Below are positions 50,778-61,408 of a stretch of 64,000 bases of DNA, piece by piece; within the stretch, counting starts at the first letter, position 1, and each line of letters begins with the position of its first letter. Source of the DNA: Breoghania sp. (GTDB taxonomy: Bacteria; Pseudomonadota; Alphaproteobacteria; Rhizobiales; Stappiaceae); assembly GCF_030066895.1 (NCBI RefSeq), contig NZ_JASJAV010000001.1:62001-126000 (forward strand), in the 5' to 3' direction. The notes below the pieces were generated by a model. The model did not search any database, was not told where the DNA came from, and saw only the letters and a program-made list of their open reading frames with translations. A program made the position numbers and the translations under genes.

Positions 50778-51350
50778 CTACTCGGCGTCGTCCTCTTCGA
50801 TCTTCTTGATCGCGTCATCGATGTGATGGTCGCGCTTGGCGAGAAGATCGCGGATCTTGGCATTCCACAGGCCGCGCCCGGAATCGGACGAATTGCGCTG
50901 AGCCAACTGCCGCAGCTCCTCTTCCGTGCGATTGACCGCGTCATTGGTCTTCAGCCGGGCGCCCTGCCCCGTGCCCTGGCCTTCCGGGGCATAGGCGGTC
51001 ACGCTGCTCTCACGCATGACGACCTTGTTCGGGCTGTCGGGATCGTAGACATAGTCGGGCTTATTGGAATTGCCATCGGCCGGTTCGCTGGCCGTTGCGG
51101 CCAGCACCACGGCGGGCTTTGCCTGCGAAATACCGGGCTGCACGCCGCCGGGCACGCCCTTGGGCGGCACGGTCACGACACCGAGAAGGGTTGCATCAGG
51201 CTCGCCGGCGCATCCCGAAAACGCCAGCGCCGCGGCAGCCATCAGCCCCCGCGTCCCGCGCTTCACATTCCGGTCACGCCTCCCCGACCGGGCCCGCACG
51301 ACAATCGTCGAGCCCTTCGCATTCGAGCCTCGCACCAGCATTCCTTTCAT
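50778..51350 (-). CDS. Putative lipoprotein
   Basis: Exported protein with a lipobox: LMAAAALAFSGC followed by AGEPDAT. The start could be ATG 51350 (with GGGGGCGGA upstream, giving a long N-region) or, as expected for lipoproteins, GTG 51266 (VKRGTRGLMAAA). The mature part is Pro/Asn/Asp-rich (VTVPPKGVPGGVQPGIS, YDPDSPNKVVMRESSVTAYA) and ends in a charged helix, DHHIDDAIKKIEEDDAE. Family not recognised; frame intact. Confidence 0.65.
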   Translation of the reverse strand: MKGMLVRGSNAKGSTIVVRARSGRRDRNVKRGTRGLMAAAALAFSGCAGEPDATLLGVVTVPPKGVPGGVQPGISQAKPAVVLAATASEPADGNSNKPDYVYDPDSPNKVVMRESSVTAYAPEGQGTGQGARLKTNDAVNRTEEELRQLAQRNSSDSGRGLWNAKIRDLLAKRDHHIDDAIKKIEEDDAE

Positions 51351-51856
51351 TCCGCCCCCTGCCGGGCGACAAAGCTCCCACCCCAGCCGATATGATCGGC
51401 GAATACCTCGCACTGCACAAGCGCGCCAGGCGATGAAATCACGCAAGAGGGCTTCGATTCGCGCCATTGTCGGACAGAAATATGTTTTTCGACGCCCCAT
51501 GCAAGTTCGGCATGTCCCTTGAGCGCAAATACATTCCTCCGCTCCCACCATCGTCCCGGTTGCGAAATCGAGAAATGCCGCTAGGTTAGTCGTATTGCCT
51601 ACGTCTACGCCCAACAATTGGGTAGCCCGTTGGTTCGTCATGTATTTTTACTGCAGCGCAGCGGCGAAAAGCGGGCCGCGACCCTTGTCAGAATACGATC
51701 GTACAAGCCTATTACTGAGAGAAACGGCCGATGAGAACCGCGAATGGTTGAAGGGGGCCCATCGCTTCGCGACGACACGTTCCGCCGGGCGAATAACGTC
51801 CGCACAAAGGCACAAAGCCTGCATGGAGACGGAGCAACACTGAGGGAGGCGCGTTC
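51351..51856. other. Intergenic region, nothing recognised
   Basis: 506 bp between the lipoprotein and phaC. No repeat family or RNA gene was seen. Only the strong GGGAGGCG ribosome-binding site of phaC at 51844-51851 can be named. Confidence 0.4.
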
Positions 51857-53610
51857 ATGTCCGAAGCCCACGATAACAGCCCCGTGCTGCGCTACATCGT
51901 GGAAAATCCGGAATCTTTCGCCCAAAGCCTCGCCCGCGCGAGACCGGCGAGGCGCAGGACGCGATAGCCGACGAGATCACCGAGGTGGTCAAGACGCTGT
52001 CGCGCGTCGGCGAATACTGGATGAAGGATCCCCAACGCACCATCGAGGCGCAGTCCCGACTAATGTCGGGATATGTCGACCTGTGGAACGACACGCTGAA
52101 GCGCATGGCGGGCGAAGAGGTCCAGCCGACCGCCGAGCCGGATCCGCGCGACAAGCGCTTCAAGGACGAGGACTGGACCACGAACCAGTTCTTCGATTTC
52201 CTCAAGCAATTCTACCTGATCACCGCGCGCTGGGCGAAAACCCTGGTGGTGGACGCCGCCGAGGTCGACGAGCACACCCGCCACAAGGCCGATTTCTACG
52301 TCAGGCAGATCACCAACGCGCTGTCGCCGTCGAATTTCCTGCTGACCAATCCGGAACTGCTGCGCGAAACGCTGGACTCCAACGCGGAGAACCTGGTGCG
52401 CGGCATGCAGATGCTGGCCGAAGACATCGAGGTCGAACACGGCGACCTGCGCATCCGCCAGTCCGACGGCAGCAAGTTCCATGTGGGCAAGAACCTTGCC
52501 ATGACGCCCGGCAAGGTGTTCATGCAGAACGACGTCTGCCAGCTAATCCAGTACGAGCCGACCACGGAGAAGGTCCTGAAGCGGCCGCTCCTCATCGTGC
52601 CGCCGTGGATCAACAAGTACTACATTCTCGATCTCAACCCGGAAAAGTCGTTCATCCGCTGGGCGGTCGAGCAGGGCCACACGGTCTTCGTCATCTCCTG
52701 GGTCAATCCCGATGCCTGCCAGGCGCAGAAGAGCTTTGCGCATTACATGCACGAGGGTATCTTCGAGAGCCTGGACAAGATCAAGCGGGCGACGCAGGTC
52801 GAGGAGGTCAACGCCATCGGCTATTGCGTCGACGGCACGCTGCTTGCCGTCCCCCTCGCCTACATGGCCGCGCACGGCGACGAGGGCATCAAGTCCGCGA
52901 CCTTCTCCACCGCCCAGGTCGATTTCAAGTATGCTGGCGATCTCAAGGTCTTCGTGGACGAGGAGCAGATCGCCAATCTCGAGAAGCGGGTGCAGCAGAA
53001 AAGCTATCTGGAAGGGCGCAAGATGGCCACGGCCTTCAACATGCTGCGCTCCAACGACCTGATCTGGCCCTACGTGGTCAACAACTACCTGCGCGGCAAG
53101 GAGCTCTTCCCCTTCGATCTCCTGTACTGGAACTCCAATTCCATCCGCATGCCCGCGGCCAACCACTCCTTCTATGTACACAACTGCTACCCGGAGAACC
53201 GGCTCACCCAGGGCAAGATGGAAATCGACGGGTAAACGCTGGATCTCGCCAAGGTCGAGATCTCGGTCTTCAACCTCGCCACCCGCGAGGACCACATCGC
53301 CCCGGCGCTTTCCGTCTTCGAAGGCTCGAAATATTTCGGCGGCGACGTCCATTACGTGCTGACCGGCTCCGGCCACATCGCAGGCGTGGTCAACCCGCCC
53401 TCCAAGAAGAAGTACCAGCACTGGACAGGCGGCGCGGTCAAGGGCCAGTTCCAGGACTGGCTCGCCAATGCCAAGGAGGCACCCGGCTCCTGGAGGAACC
53501 ACTGGATCCGCAGCCACGACAACACGCTCGTCAAGGCAAGAAAACCCGGCGCGCGGCGGGTAAAAATCATCGAGGAGGCTCCGGGCGCCTACGTGAAGAT
53601 GCAGGGCTAA
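51857..53610 (+). pseudogene. phaC: Class I poly(3-hydroxyalkanoate) synthase, degraded, lipase box altered
   Basis: Cytosolic granule-bound polymerase. ATG 51857 after GGGAGGCG. A one-base loss near 51935 shifts the frame after [10 protein letters not shown]; the main body is open from 51985 ([34 protein letters not shown]). The lipase box reads GYCVDGTLL, where the family has Gly at the Asp position; the catalytic Cys remains. TAA at 53233-53235 replaces a codon in the DGxTLDL segment. The catalytic Asp/His blocks NLATREDHIAP and GSGHIAGVVNPP lie beyond it. Three defects, so no polymer is expected from this copy. Confidence 0.9.
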
Positions 53611-53834
53611 GGGAAAATACCGAGAATTCCCGCCTCATCTTCCCGTGTCGTAGGAACATGATCTCTACTCATGGTTTGAATAATCACTTTTACGCCAAGA
53701 AGAACGAAGCCGTCTGGCACTCAAACGATTCTCCGTTATAGTCTTGCGTGACGGAACCTATTGCCGAAATCGGGGAACGCCGCGTGAACTATTCGCCTTT
53801 CTGGTGCAAACGGACCGACAGATATTGTGCGAAA

Positions 53835-54632
53835 TGAGTGTCATCCACGTATAGACCCCGAAAAGCGCGGTCTACCCGTTGACCGCCAAGGAGGCACGGG
53901 TCGCCCCCGGACAGGACGTGGCGGAGGGTGACGGGCTTTTACGTCTTCAGCATGGCCGACGGCCGCGACATCCTCATCCGCGCGCCGAGGCCGGGACGGG
54001 TCTGCGAGCCCCTGTTTCCCGTTGGCCTCACCGTCGACAAGCCGACGCCGTTCATCACGTTGGCCCCGATCGCCGAGAGCATCCCACTGGCCCCGGAATC
54101 GGAAGCCGATCCGGCCCCGACGGTCGAGCCGCAAGCGATCCCGCCCGAGGCGACAGAGACCACACCTCCCTCCGCGATTTCGCGCAAACTGGCGGCCGCC
54201 GCGCTCTCGTTCGGCGAGATCCTGATCACGCTTCTGGCGGCATTCCTCATTTGCGAGACCCTCTTTGCCGACTTCTTCGAGGACCACATCCTTGCCCGCT
54301 GGGGCCTGATCCTCGCGACCTTTCTCGTCACCATCTGGGTCGCCGGAGGCCTGGAACACCGGATCCATCCGGGCCGCAATCCCTTCTCAACTGGTGCCAC
54401 CGTCACCTGCGGCCTTCTCGCCGTGGCGATGATGATGCCCGCGAACCTCGTCTCCGAAACGCTGGAGGACTCAGGGATCCATGTCGACCTCTCCCCCGAC
54501 CTCCTTTTCAAGCAGAATGCCTACGGCGTCGTGCTGGAAGATCTTGAAAACTACTCAAACGGCAACCCGACGAAACCGACCGCACGGCAAGCCCAGAACT
54601 TCGCGAGCTGGCTGAATGACGAGTTTTCCTGA
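53835..54632 (+). pseudogene. Membrane protein with N-terminal biotinyl/lipoyl-like domain, degraded
   Basis: ATG 53835 (MSVIHV, then TAG at 53853-53855). The barrel-sandwich pattern follows: VYPLTAKEARVAPGQDVAEG, a frameshift near 53940, then YVFSMADGRDILIRAPRPGR and VCEPLFPVGLTVDKPTPFIT. There is no modifiable Lys in the FSMADGR turn, so it resembles an HlyD-type barrel rather than a carrier. After a Pro/Glu-rich linker come two membrane helices (ILITLLAAFLICETLF; ILATFLVTIWVAGGL) and a short C-domain. First gene of the amidoligase cluster; its end overlaps the next gene by 17 bp. Confidence 0.6.
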
Positions 54633-55590
54633 TCCTGACTGCCCTTGCCTGCCTCGCCCTTCCCGCCCATGCGCAACAGATCCTGACCTTCGCGGCCAAG
54701 TGAGAAAAGATCTCGGGCGAAGGTGCTACGGGCGATGGAGCCGAAATCGTCATCGACTGGCAGGCCAAGGTGAAGATCGGGCATCTTCTGGGCGAGCCCG
54801 TCGTCTCCTCCCAGTTCCGCTTCGATCTTCAGGGCGGCACGGTCACACTGCCCTCTTCAACGACACTGACCGGAACGGATTACGGGACCCACCGCCTGGC
54901 CGTACTGCCGCTGAGCGCGGTAAACATGTCGAGCTTTACGACGTGAAGCTGCGCCTCGACTTTCGCGACGCGCAAGGCGACTTCCACCTCATCACCGATA
55001 TCGGCCTTCCCGGCCCCACGGGCGAGTGGTCGTTCAACGTGCCGGGGAAGCCCGGACTGGGACACGCTGTTCCGCAGCCCCGCATCGACCTACGTCGTAC
55101 CCCGATATCTGAGCGCAAAGTGCGCGAAACAGGAAGTCAGCCGCGGCCTGACGCTAGCGCGCGGCTACCTCGTATCGGCTCACCTCACCCTCTTTGAGCT
55201 GCACCGATGGTACGAGCGGGAGAACCCGGACTACTATCTTAAGGCCTACGGCACGGCGATCCGGCAGTTGGAAGACGGTCTGCGCGTCAGCTACGGATAC
55301 AACGAGACGACATCGAAGGCACTGGAGTCCGTCTACATCCGGTCGGTCCGCGACAAGCTGGAGTTCGTCGAGGCCTACAAGCAGCGCTACGCCAAGCTGA
55401 TAGAGCTTCCCGACCGCTTCCGGATCGGGAACGATCACGCGCCCTTCGACGTTGCCAAAAGACAAGCCACCCGCATCATGATTGCGGCGCGCGACCGCGC
55501 TCCCGATTTTGACAGCGATCAGATCAACCCACGCGCCATGCGCGAAGAAGGCCGGGCCGCACGCTTCAGCGACGGGGAGCCAGAGCAAAG
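54616..55590 (+). pseudogene. Secreted protein of unknown family, degraded
   Basis: ATG 54616 inside the end of the previous gene. With one base removed near 54628 a signal peptide appears (LILTALACLALPAHAQQ). TGA at 54701-54703 follows FAAK. Then a beta-rich stretch (IVIDWQAKVKIGHLLGEP, SSQFRFDLQGGTVTLP), shifts near 54915 and 55045, and a helical part: CAKQEVSRGLTLARGYLVSA, LHRWYERENPDYYLKAYGTA, YIRSVRDKLEFVEAYKQRY. No family recognised. Gene order and overlap tie it to the amidoligase cluster. Confidence 0.5.
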
Positions 55591-56083
55591 GGAACCGGCA
55601 AAGGAGCCTGAAAGCCAGGAAGCCCACAGATGTGAAGAAAGTCGCGCGATCAGGAAACGCTCCGCTTCACTCCGTAGACAAAGATGTCTGCCGCGTCCGC
55701 CTCTTCCAACATTGCGAAGCCCCCTACAGCGCAAGGATCGAGAAGGCGATGATCGTCGAGTATCACGTGGACACCTTCCCGGCGGGCTCTACGACAACGG
55801 ATTTTCTGCCGTTGGCTATTCCCATGAAGACCGGCACGTTCGTGTTCAGGCGCGATTTCCCAGATCGCTACAAGGGCGCGATGGAGACCTTGATGCGGAA
55901 TTTCGCCAAGGTTGTCCGGCAACATCACACCGATTGCGAGATCGCCCCCTGGCGGTCCGCCACGCTGGAGATCGTCCCTCCGGATCCGATCTATCCGAAA
56001 TGGTCCTGCAGCCGGGCCCCGGAACCCCAGTCCTATGAAGCAATCGTCGCGCAAGCGCACGGGCCAACGCAGACAGTGATGCC
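55591..56083 (+). pseudogene. Unassigned coding remnant
   Basis: One frame reads as protein from about 55720 to 56050: EKAMIVEYHVDTFPAG, LPLAIPMKTGTFVFRRDFPD, YKGAMETLMRNFAKVVRQHH, EIVPPDPIYPKWS. Whether it continues the secreted protein or is a separate small gene directly before the amidoligase cannot be decided from the sequence. No family recognised. Confidence 0.35.
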
Positions 56084-57038
56084 ATGCCGACCGACGCCCG
56101 TTCCACCCAGCCCGACCCCTTGCCGATCTGGCCCGACGCCGACGAGCGGCTGGTCGGCATCGAACTGGAATTCGGCGACCTCGCAGTCTTCGACGCAGCA
56201 GAAGTGCTGCGCCGCACGCTCGGTGGCCGGATAGAGGCGGACGATCTGCACAAGGCGATCCTGCACGACACCGCCTATGGCGACTTCGTCTTCGAACTCG
56301 ACAGCCGCTACGCCCACGCGGAAAAGACGGTAAGCGATCTGGAAAAGGCGGCGGCCGAGGTTTTCGGCAATGTGGTGCGCACCGTCGTGCCGAGCGAGAT
56401 AATCGCCCCGCCCGTCCAGATCGGGGAGATCGAGGATCTGGTCGACCGACTGGCGAAAGCGGGAGCGAGCGGCACCGAGGGCTGGGCCTATGCTTTCGGC
56501 CTGCAACATCAACGTGGAGGCGCCATCGCCCCGGATCGGGCCGATCCTGGCGATCTTCCAGGCCTATCTGATGGCCTCGCCGTGGCTGCGCGCGGTCATC
56601 CAGCCCGATCGGATGCGGACCGTCCTGCCTTTCATCGAGCCGTTCTCCGAGCTTTACCAGAAAATCGTGCTGGCGCCCGACTACACGCCCTCTCTGGAAG
56701 AGTTCATCGACGAATACTGTCTGCACAATCCGAGCAAGAACCGCGAGCTCAATCTCCTGCCGCTCCTGACCCGCATTGCCCCGGACGCGGTAGAGCGGGC
56801 GCTCGGCTTTGCCTACCCGACCGACCGCCCGACATTCCACTATCGCCTGCCCAACGCGCGCGCCGGCAATCCGAACTGGTCGATTGCCGAGGAATGGAAC
56901 CGCTGGGTGACGATCGAGAAGCTGGCGCTCGACGCCTCCCGGCTGGACAAGGCGAAGGAGGCATGGAACCAAATGCGAGCGGACGGCACCTTCAAGGAGC
57001 GATGGATCAGCTTGATGGCGGCAGAGTTGACCGGATGA
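56084..57038 (+). pseudogene. Putative amidoligase (Amidoligase_2, COOH-NH2 ligase fold), one frameshift
   Basis: Glutamine-synthetase-fold ligase predicted to form amide bonds between carboxylates and amines. N-terminal ADERLVGIELEFGDL carries the E-x-E metal motif; FVFELDSRYAHAEK and VVPSEIIAPPVQI follow. One extra A near 56502 (GLQHINV region, natural reading GLHINVEAPSP) shifts the frame; the second half is open: LPFIEPFSELYQKIVLAPDY, CLHNPSKNRELNLLPLL, NPNWSIAEEWNRWVTIEKLA. The stop overlaps the next ATG. One lesion only; otherwise well preserved. Confidence 0.78.
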
Positions 57039-57730
57039 AACCTCTGATCGACGTCTCGACCTCGGATCGTGGCGGTTAGCGCTCGTTTCTGGCGATCCGC
57101 TTCGCCCTGTGGCGCGCCGGGGGCAAGGCCGTGCGCATCTCGCCCGTCCAGAGCGTGAATATCGAAGCGCTCGACGGCCTGATCGCAGGCGGTGGCGACA
57201 TCACGGCCGAATTCTACGGCGACGACCTGCTGCCCGATCTGGTACCCGACGTGCGCACCGATCCCGACCGCGACCGGCTGGAGACCATCATCGTACCGCA
57301 GGCGATCGAACGCGGCCTGCCGGTTCTGGGGATCTGTCGCGGCTCGCAGATCATCAACATCGTGCTGTGCGGCACGCTTCACCAGGACATCTACGAGGTC
57401 TATGCGGAGGCCCCGCGCCTGAAGACCGTGCTGCCGCGAAAAATCGTAACGGTCCATTTCGGAACCCGGCTCAGCCGGATCCTGGATTGCGAGACCTGCC
57501 GGGTGAACGCGCTCCACCACCAGTCCGTCGACCGGTTCGGCACCGGATTGCGGGTCGCGGCAGAAGACGGGCACGGCATGATCCAGGCAACCGAGGCGAC
57601 CGACGGCACCGATCTAATCGGCGTTCAGTGGCATCCGGAACTGATGCCGTTCCGGCGCGGACAGATGAACCTGTTTCGCTGGATTGTCACGACAGCCGCG
57701 CAGAAGCGTGCGGAGCGAAACGGGGCCTAG
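57035..57730 (+). pseudogene. Gamma-glutamyl hydrolase / class I GATase (Peptidase C26), one in-frame stop
   Basis: PuuD-like hydrolase that removes gamma-glutamyl groups. ATG 57035 overlaps the amidoligase stop (ATGA). MKPLIDVSTSDRGG, then TAG at 57077-57079 in place of Trp. The rest is clean, with the full catalytic triad: Cys in LGICRGSQIINIV, His and Glu in GVQWHPELMP, plus GTLHQDI and HHQSVDRFG. Pairing with an amidoligase suggests opposite steps on a gamma-glutamylated metabolite. Confidence 0.87.
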
Positions 57731-57846
57731 TTATCCCCGCCGCTTACCGTTTCGAATGTCTCTCGTCGGTTGCACCGAAAATCGAGAAATTTGAAACGAA
57801 TTCGAGAAAACGAGTCACACGATTCAAAACAGGCGCTTGAAACGCC

Positions 57847-58810
57847 TCAACCCCGCGCCCGTTTCCGCTCGTCGAGCATACCGAGATAGTATTACGCCAC
57901 GCTGGAAGCCGCGATTGCGGTGATGTCGGCATGGTCATAGGCAGGCGGCCACTTCCACCACATCGCCGCCGCCGAAACCGAGGTCGGAGAGCCCGCGCAG
58001 GATCATCAGCGCCTCGTGCGAGGACAGTCCGCCGGAGACCGGCGTTCCCGTTCCTGGCGCAAAGGCCGGATCGAGACAATCGATATCGAAGGTCATGTAG
58101 GCCTGCGCAGGCCCCACCCGCTCCTTGATCTTGCCGACCACCCCGTCGACCCCGAGCCGATGCGCATCCTCCGCGTAGATGATTGAAACACCGAAGGTTT
58201 CCGGAGCGTGCGTGCGAACGTCGATCTGGATGGAGCGCTCTGAATCGATCAGCCCCTCGCGCACCGTCCAGCCGACGAATGTGCCGTGATCGATGCGCGA
58301 ACCGTCGTCGTTCCAGGTGTCCTGATGCGCGTCGAACATCACCAGCGCCAATGGCCCGTAGAGCGCCGCATGCGCCTTCAGAAGGGGATAAGTGACGAAG
58401 TGATCGCCGCCGATGGAAAAGAGATGGGCGCCCGATTTCAGGATTTCGGCCGCCTGCCCTTCGATCTGCGCAGGCGCGCGGTCGTTGTGGCCGTAATCGA
58501 GCGAACAGTCGCCGTAATCAACAACCATCATATTTTCAAAGGAATCGGCGTGAAAGAGATATTGCAGGTCGCCGCACAGGATGGCGGAAACCCGGCGCAC
58601 CGCCTGCGGCCCGAAGCGCGCACCCGGCCGGTTGGAGATCGACGCATCGAAGGGGATACCCCACACGACAGCATCGACGCCTTCCAGATTGCGCGACAGC
58701 CTGCGCCGCATGAAAGAGGTCATGCCGGAATAGGCCGGCTCGATGGATCCTCCGGTCAGGCTCGACCCGAAAACGGTGTCATCGGTGGGATAGGGACGGA
58801 TATCGGTCAT
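57847..58810 (-). pseudogene. speB: Agmatinase-family ureohydrolase, 3' end broken
   Basis: Mn-dependent ureohydrolase, agmatine to putrescine in the family. ATG 58810 after GGAGG. Metal motifs intact: GGDHFVTYPLL, MFDAHQDTWNDD and FDIDCLDPAFAPGTGTP. A shift near 57945 after DVVEVA leads to a premature end; in the natural frame YDHADITAIAASSVA is followed by TAA at 57892-57894 and YYLGMLDERKRARG. Only the last 30-odd residues are lost, so residual activity is conceivable. Confidence 0.86.
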
Positions 58811-58994
58811 GGTTCCTCCAGCAGGCATATCGGCATGCTTGCCCGAGATTGCACCGAAACAACGACCGATGGAATGGGCACAGATTAATCAAATGAACGA
58901 ATTTTTAGCGCTTTAGCATAATGTGAGGGGACTTCCCTTGACCCGGATAGGTCAGGCGCGAACACTGGAGGCAAAGACAACCAGAGGATGATCC

Positions 58995-59657
58995 ATGCCG
59001 AATGTCGCTACTTGTCTCATGATGCTGGCCACACTTGCCGCTCTGTGCGTACCCTTGCCGGCAGCCAAGGCCGAGATCATCTCGAAGACAAGTTACAAGC
59101 GGCATGAGGTCTACGGGACGACCCCGGCCGCGCTCATCAGTTCCATGAACCGCCGCTCCATTCCGCGCGCCGGGTCCGAGGTCGTCATGGGCCTTCTGGA
59201 GATGGAGCAGGACTTTTCCTATGAGCCGATAGAAACCGCGCAAAGCTGCCGCGTCGGCTCGCTGAAAACCCGGATGGACTTCACCATCATCCTGCCCCAC
59301 GCGCGCTCCCGCAACCGGTTCGATCACGACACGCGACGGCTGTGGAGACTGTTCGTTGCCAAGGTGAAACACCACAAACTGACCCACCGCCGCTACTTTC
59401 TCGCCTACGCCAACCGCTACGAAGCCCGGGCAAAACAGGTCTCGGAACCAACCTGCGCGAAGGTTGACACTCGGCTCGCCGAGATCGCGGCAGAGGAATA
59501 CGACCGTGCCCAACACCAGAACGAGGAGCTCGACCGGCACGACGGTGCCCGGGTCGATGACCTGCCGCTCTTCGTAGCCGCCCGTCACGGCCCCGAGATT
59601 GCCGAGAACGACGACCGGATTGCCATGACCCGACGGCGATGCCTGGGGGCGGATTGA
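58995..59657 (+). CDS. DUF922 secreted protein, HExxH motif changed to HKxxH
   Basis: Open frame of 220 residues with signal peptide (MMLATLAALCVPLPAAKA). DUF922 proteins are predicted secreted zinc proteases. Family phrases: YGTTPAALISSMNRRSI, CRVGSLKTRMDFTIILP and YFLAYANRYEARAKQV. The metal/catalytic motif reads VKHHKLTHRRYF; the expected HELTH has its Glu replaced by Lys (one G-to-A change), which should abolish hydrolysis while the frame stays open. Confidence 0.75.
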   Translation: MPNVATCLMMLATLAALCVPLPAAKAEIISKTSYKRHEVYGTTPAALISSMNRRSIPRAGSEVVMGLLEMEQDFSYEPIETAQSCRVGSLKTRMDFTIILPHARSRNRFDHDTRRLWRLFVAKVKHHKLTHRRYFLAYANRYEARAKQVSEPTCAKVDTRLAEIAAEEYDRAQHQNEELDRHDGARVDDLPLFVAARHGPEIAENDDRIAMTRRRCLGAD

Positions 59658-59665
59658 AAACTGAG

Positions 59666-59797
59666 GCCCATCCTTCGAGACGGTCCTTCGAGCCTCCTCA
59701 GAATGACGTTATCGTATTGATGGGTCGACAGAATTCATCCCCAAACACCTCATAATCCTGAGGAAATCGCGCCAGCGACCGTCTCGAAGGATGGGCT
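59666..59797. repeat. Inverted pair of family A repeats
   Basis: Copies at 59666-59714 (GCCCATCCTTCGAGACGG) and 59751-59797, facing each other with a 36-bp spacer. They lie between convergent DUF922 and peroxiredoxin genes. Confidence 0.85.
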
Positions 59798-59821
59798 TCC
59801 GCACTCTCCTCACCCGGCCTC

Positions 59822-60367
59822 CTAAAGCCGCTCCAGAACCCAGGCCACATCGGCATCACTGGGAAAGACGGAATAGCAAACAGCCTCGATCACGCCGTCA
59901 CAAGCAATAAAGGTCAGTCGCTTCAAGAGCGTCATGCCTGCGGCTTCGAAAGTGGGGAGATCCAGCGCCCGGCGAAATGCGCCGTCCGAATCCGACAGGA
60001 CCGGGAACGGCAGGTGCAGCCGCTCGACCATTTCGCGCTGATAGTCGATCGTCTGAACGCTCAGCCCGAAGACCTCGGCCCCCAACGCCTTCCGCTCGCC
60101 GTGATGATCGCGCCAGGTACAGTTCTGCGGCGTGCAGCCCCGCGCATCGGGGATCGTATCCCAGCCTTCGGGCAAGGCGACACCGGGCCGCCCGGTCATA
60201 GGATAGCAGTAGACCACCACGCGACCGCCGATCTTCGAGAGATCAACGGCCGAACCTGAAGTCGCCGGCAACGCGACCGCGGGCAGACGCAGGCCCGTCA
60301 GATGATCCGCCCCGCCGTCATCGACAGGTCTGGGCAGATCGGACGGCGGTGTATGAAGATCGCTCAT
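59822..60367 (-). CDS. Peroxiredoxin-like (AhpC/TSA, redoxin) protein
   Basis: About 181 residues from ATG 60367. Thioredoxin fold with VVVYCYPMTGRPGVALPEGW and a Cys pair in DARGCTPQNCTWRDHH, the peroxidatic Cys placed as in a small proteobacterial redoxin subgroup. Further: EVFGLSVQTIDYQREMVERL, FPVLSDSDGAFRRAL. Intact, in contrast to the bcp gene at 39399, so it may now carry that load. It sits just downstream of rpsI behind a strong terminator. Confidence 0.78.
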   Translation of the reverse strand: MSDLHTPPSDLPRPVDDGGADHLTGLRLPAVALPATSGSAVDLSKIGGRVVVYCYPMTGRPGVALPEGWDTIPDARGCTPQNCTWRDHHGERKALGAEVFGLSVQTIDYQREMVERLHLPFPVLSDSDGAFRRALDLPTFEAAGMTLLKRLTFIACDGVIEAVCYSVFPSDADVAWVLERL

Positions 60368-60397
60368 GGGCCTCCTCCCCGGCTGACGAGCGAGCAT

Positions 60398-60432
60398 AAA
60401 AAAAACGCTGCACCGAAGTGCAGCGTTTTCTT
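60398..60432. terminator. Terminator after rpsI
   Basis: AACGCTGCAC / GTGCAGCGTT stem, four-base loop, T-run of eight on the minus strand; also T4 on the plus strand. Confidence 0.85.
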
Positions 60433-60461
60433 GAATTCGTAAAGAGCAGTTCCGTCGGCGC

Positions 60462-60941
60462 TTAGCGCTTGGAGAACTGGAAGGACCGACGGGCCTTGGC
60501 CTTGCCGTACTTCTTACGCTCGACGACACGGCTGTCGCGGGTCAGGAAGCCGTCCTTCTTGAGGACGCTGCGCAGCTCCGGCTCGTAGTAGGTGAGCGCC
60601 TTGGAGATACCGTGACGGATCGCACCCGCCTGGCCGGACAGGCCGCCGCCGGAAACCGTAGCGATGATGTCGTACTGGCCATCGCGATCGGCGGTGACGA
60701 TCGGCTGACGAACAATCATCTGAAGAACCGGACGACCGAAATAGGCCGTGAAGTCCTTCTTGTTGATGGTGATCTTGCCGGTGCCCGGCTTCACCCAGAC
60801 GCGGGCCACCGCGTCCTTGCGCTTGCCGGTTGCGTAGGAGCGGCCCTGCGCATCGCCCTGCTTCTCATGGACCGGAGCAGCTGCTTCAGCGGTGGTGCCG
60901 ATGGCCTCTCCCAGGTCCTCAAGGGATTGCACTTCAGCCAT
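60462..60941 (-). CDS. rpsI: 30S ribosomal protein S9
   Basis: Intact 159 residues. Core [27 protein letters not shown] loop ([16 protein letters not shown]), [17 protein letters not shown] and terminal FSKR contacting P-site tRNA. An N-terminal extension of about 35 residues is usual in alphaproteobacteria. Two bases after rplM, an operon. Confidence 0.98.
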   Translation of the reverse strand: MAEVQSLEDLGEAIGTTAEAAAPVHEKQGDAQGRSYATGKRKDAVARVWVKPGTGKITINKKDFTAYFGRPVLQMIVRQPIVTADRDGQYDIIATVSGGGLSGQAGAIRHGISKALTYYEPELRSVLKKDGFLTRDSRVVERKKYGKAKARRSFQFSKR

Positions 60942-60943
60942 GC

Positions 60944-61408
60944 TCAGCTCCTCTTCGCGTTCTTGGCATTGAAGGAAGCAACGTCGATCTTCTCGGGCTG
61001 CTGCGCATCATGCGGGTGTTCGGAACCGGAATAGATCCGGAGGTTCTTGAGCTGGGTACGCGTCAGCGGGCCGCCGGGCATCATGCGCTGCACGGCCTTC
61101 TCCAGGACACGCTCCGGGAAACGACCCTCAAGGATGCCGCGCGCGGTGCGCTCCTTGATGCCGCCGGGGTGACCGGTGTGCCAGTAATATTTCTTGTCGC
61201 CGTACTTCTTGCCCGTAAGAGCAACCTTGCCGGCATTGATGACGACTATGTTGTCGCCGTAATCTATATGCGGCGTATACGTCGCCTTGTGCTTGCCGCG
61301 CAGGCGCATGGCGATCAGCGAGGCGAGGCGGCCGACGACAAGCCCTTCGGCGTCGATCAGAATCCACTTCTTCTCGATGTCCGCCGGTTTGGCAGAATAG
61401 GTCTTCAT
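60944..61408 (-). CDS. rplM: 50S ribosomal protein L13
   Basis: Intact 154 residues from ATG 61408 ([20 protein letters not shown]). Family signature [15 protein letters not shown] and [14 protein letters not shown]. An open frame extends further upstream, but this is the conserved start. First gene of rplM-rpsI. Confidence 0.98.
   Translation of the reverse strand: MKTYSAKPADIEKKWILIDAEGLVVGRLASLIAMRLRGKHKATYTPHIDYGDNIVVINAGKVALTGKKYGDKKYYWHTGHPGGIKERTARGILEGRFPERVLEKAVQRMMPGGPLTRTQLKNLRIYSGSEHPHDAQQPEKIDVASFNAKNAKRS

Noticed and set aside
55650..56972. 440-codon minus-strand open frame opposite the amidoligase
   Set aside because: The plus strand carries the recognisable amidoligase motifs; the minus frame is Arg/Pro-rich low complexity.
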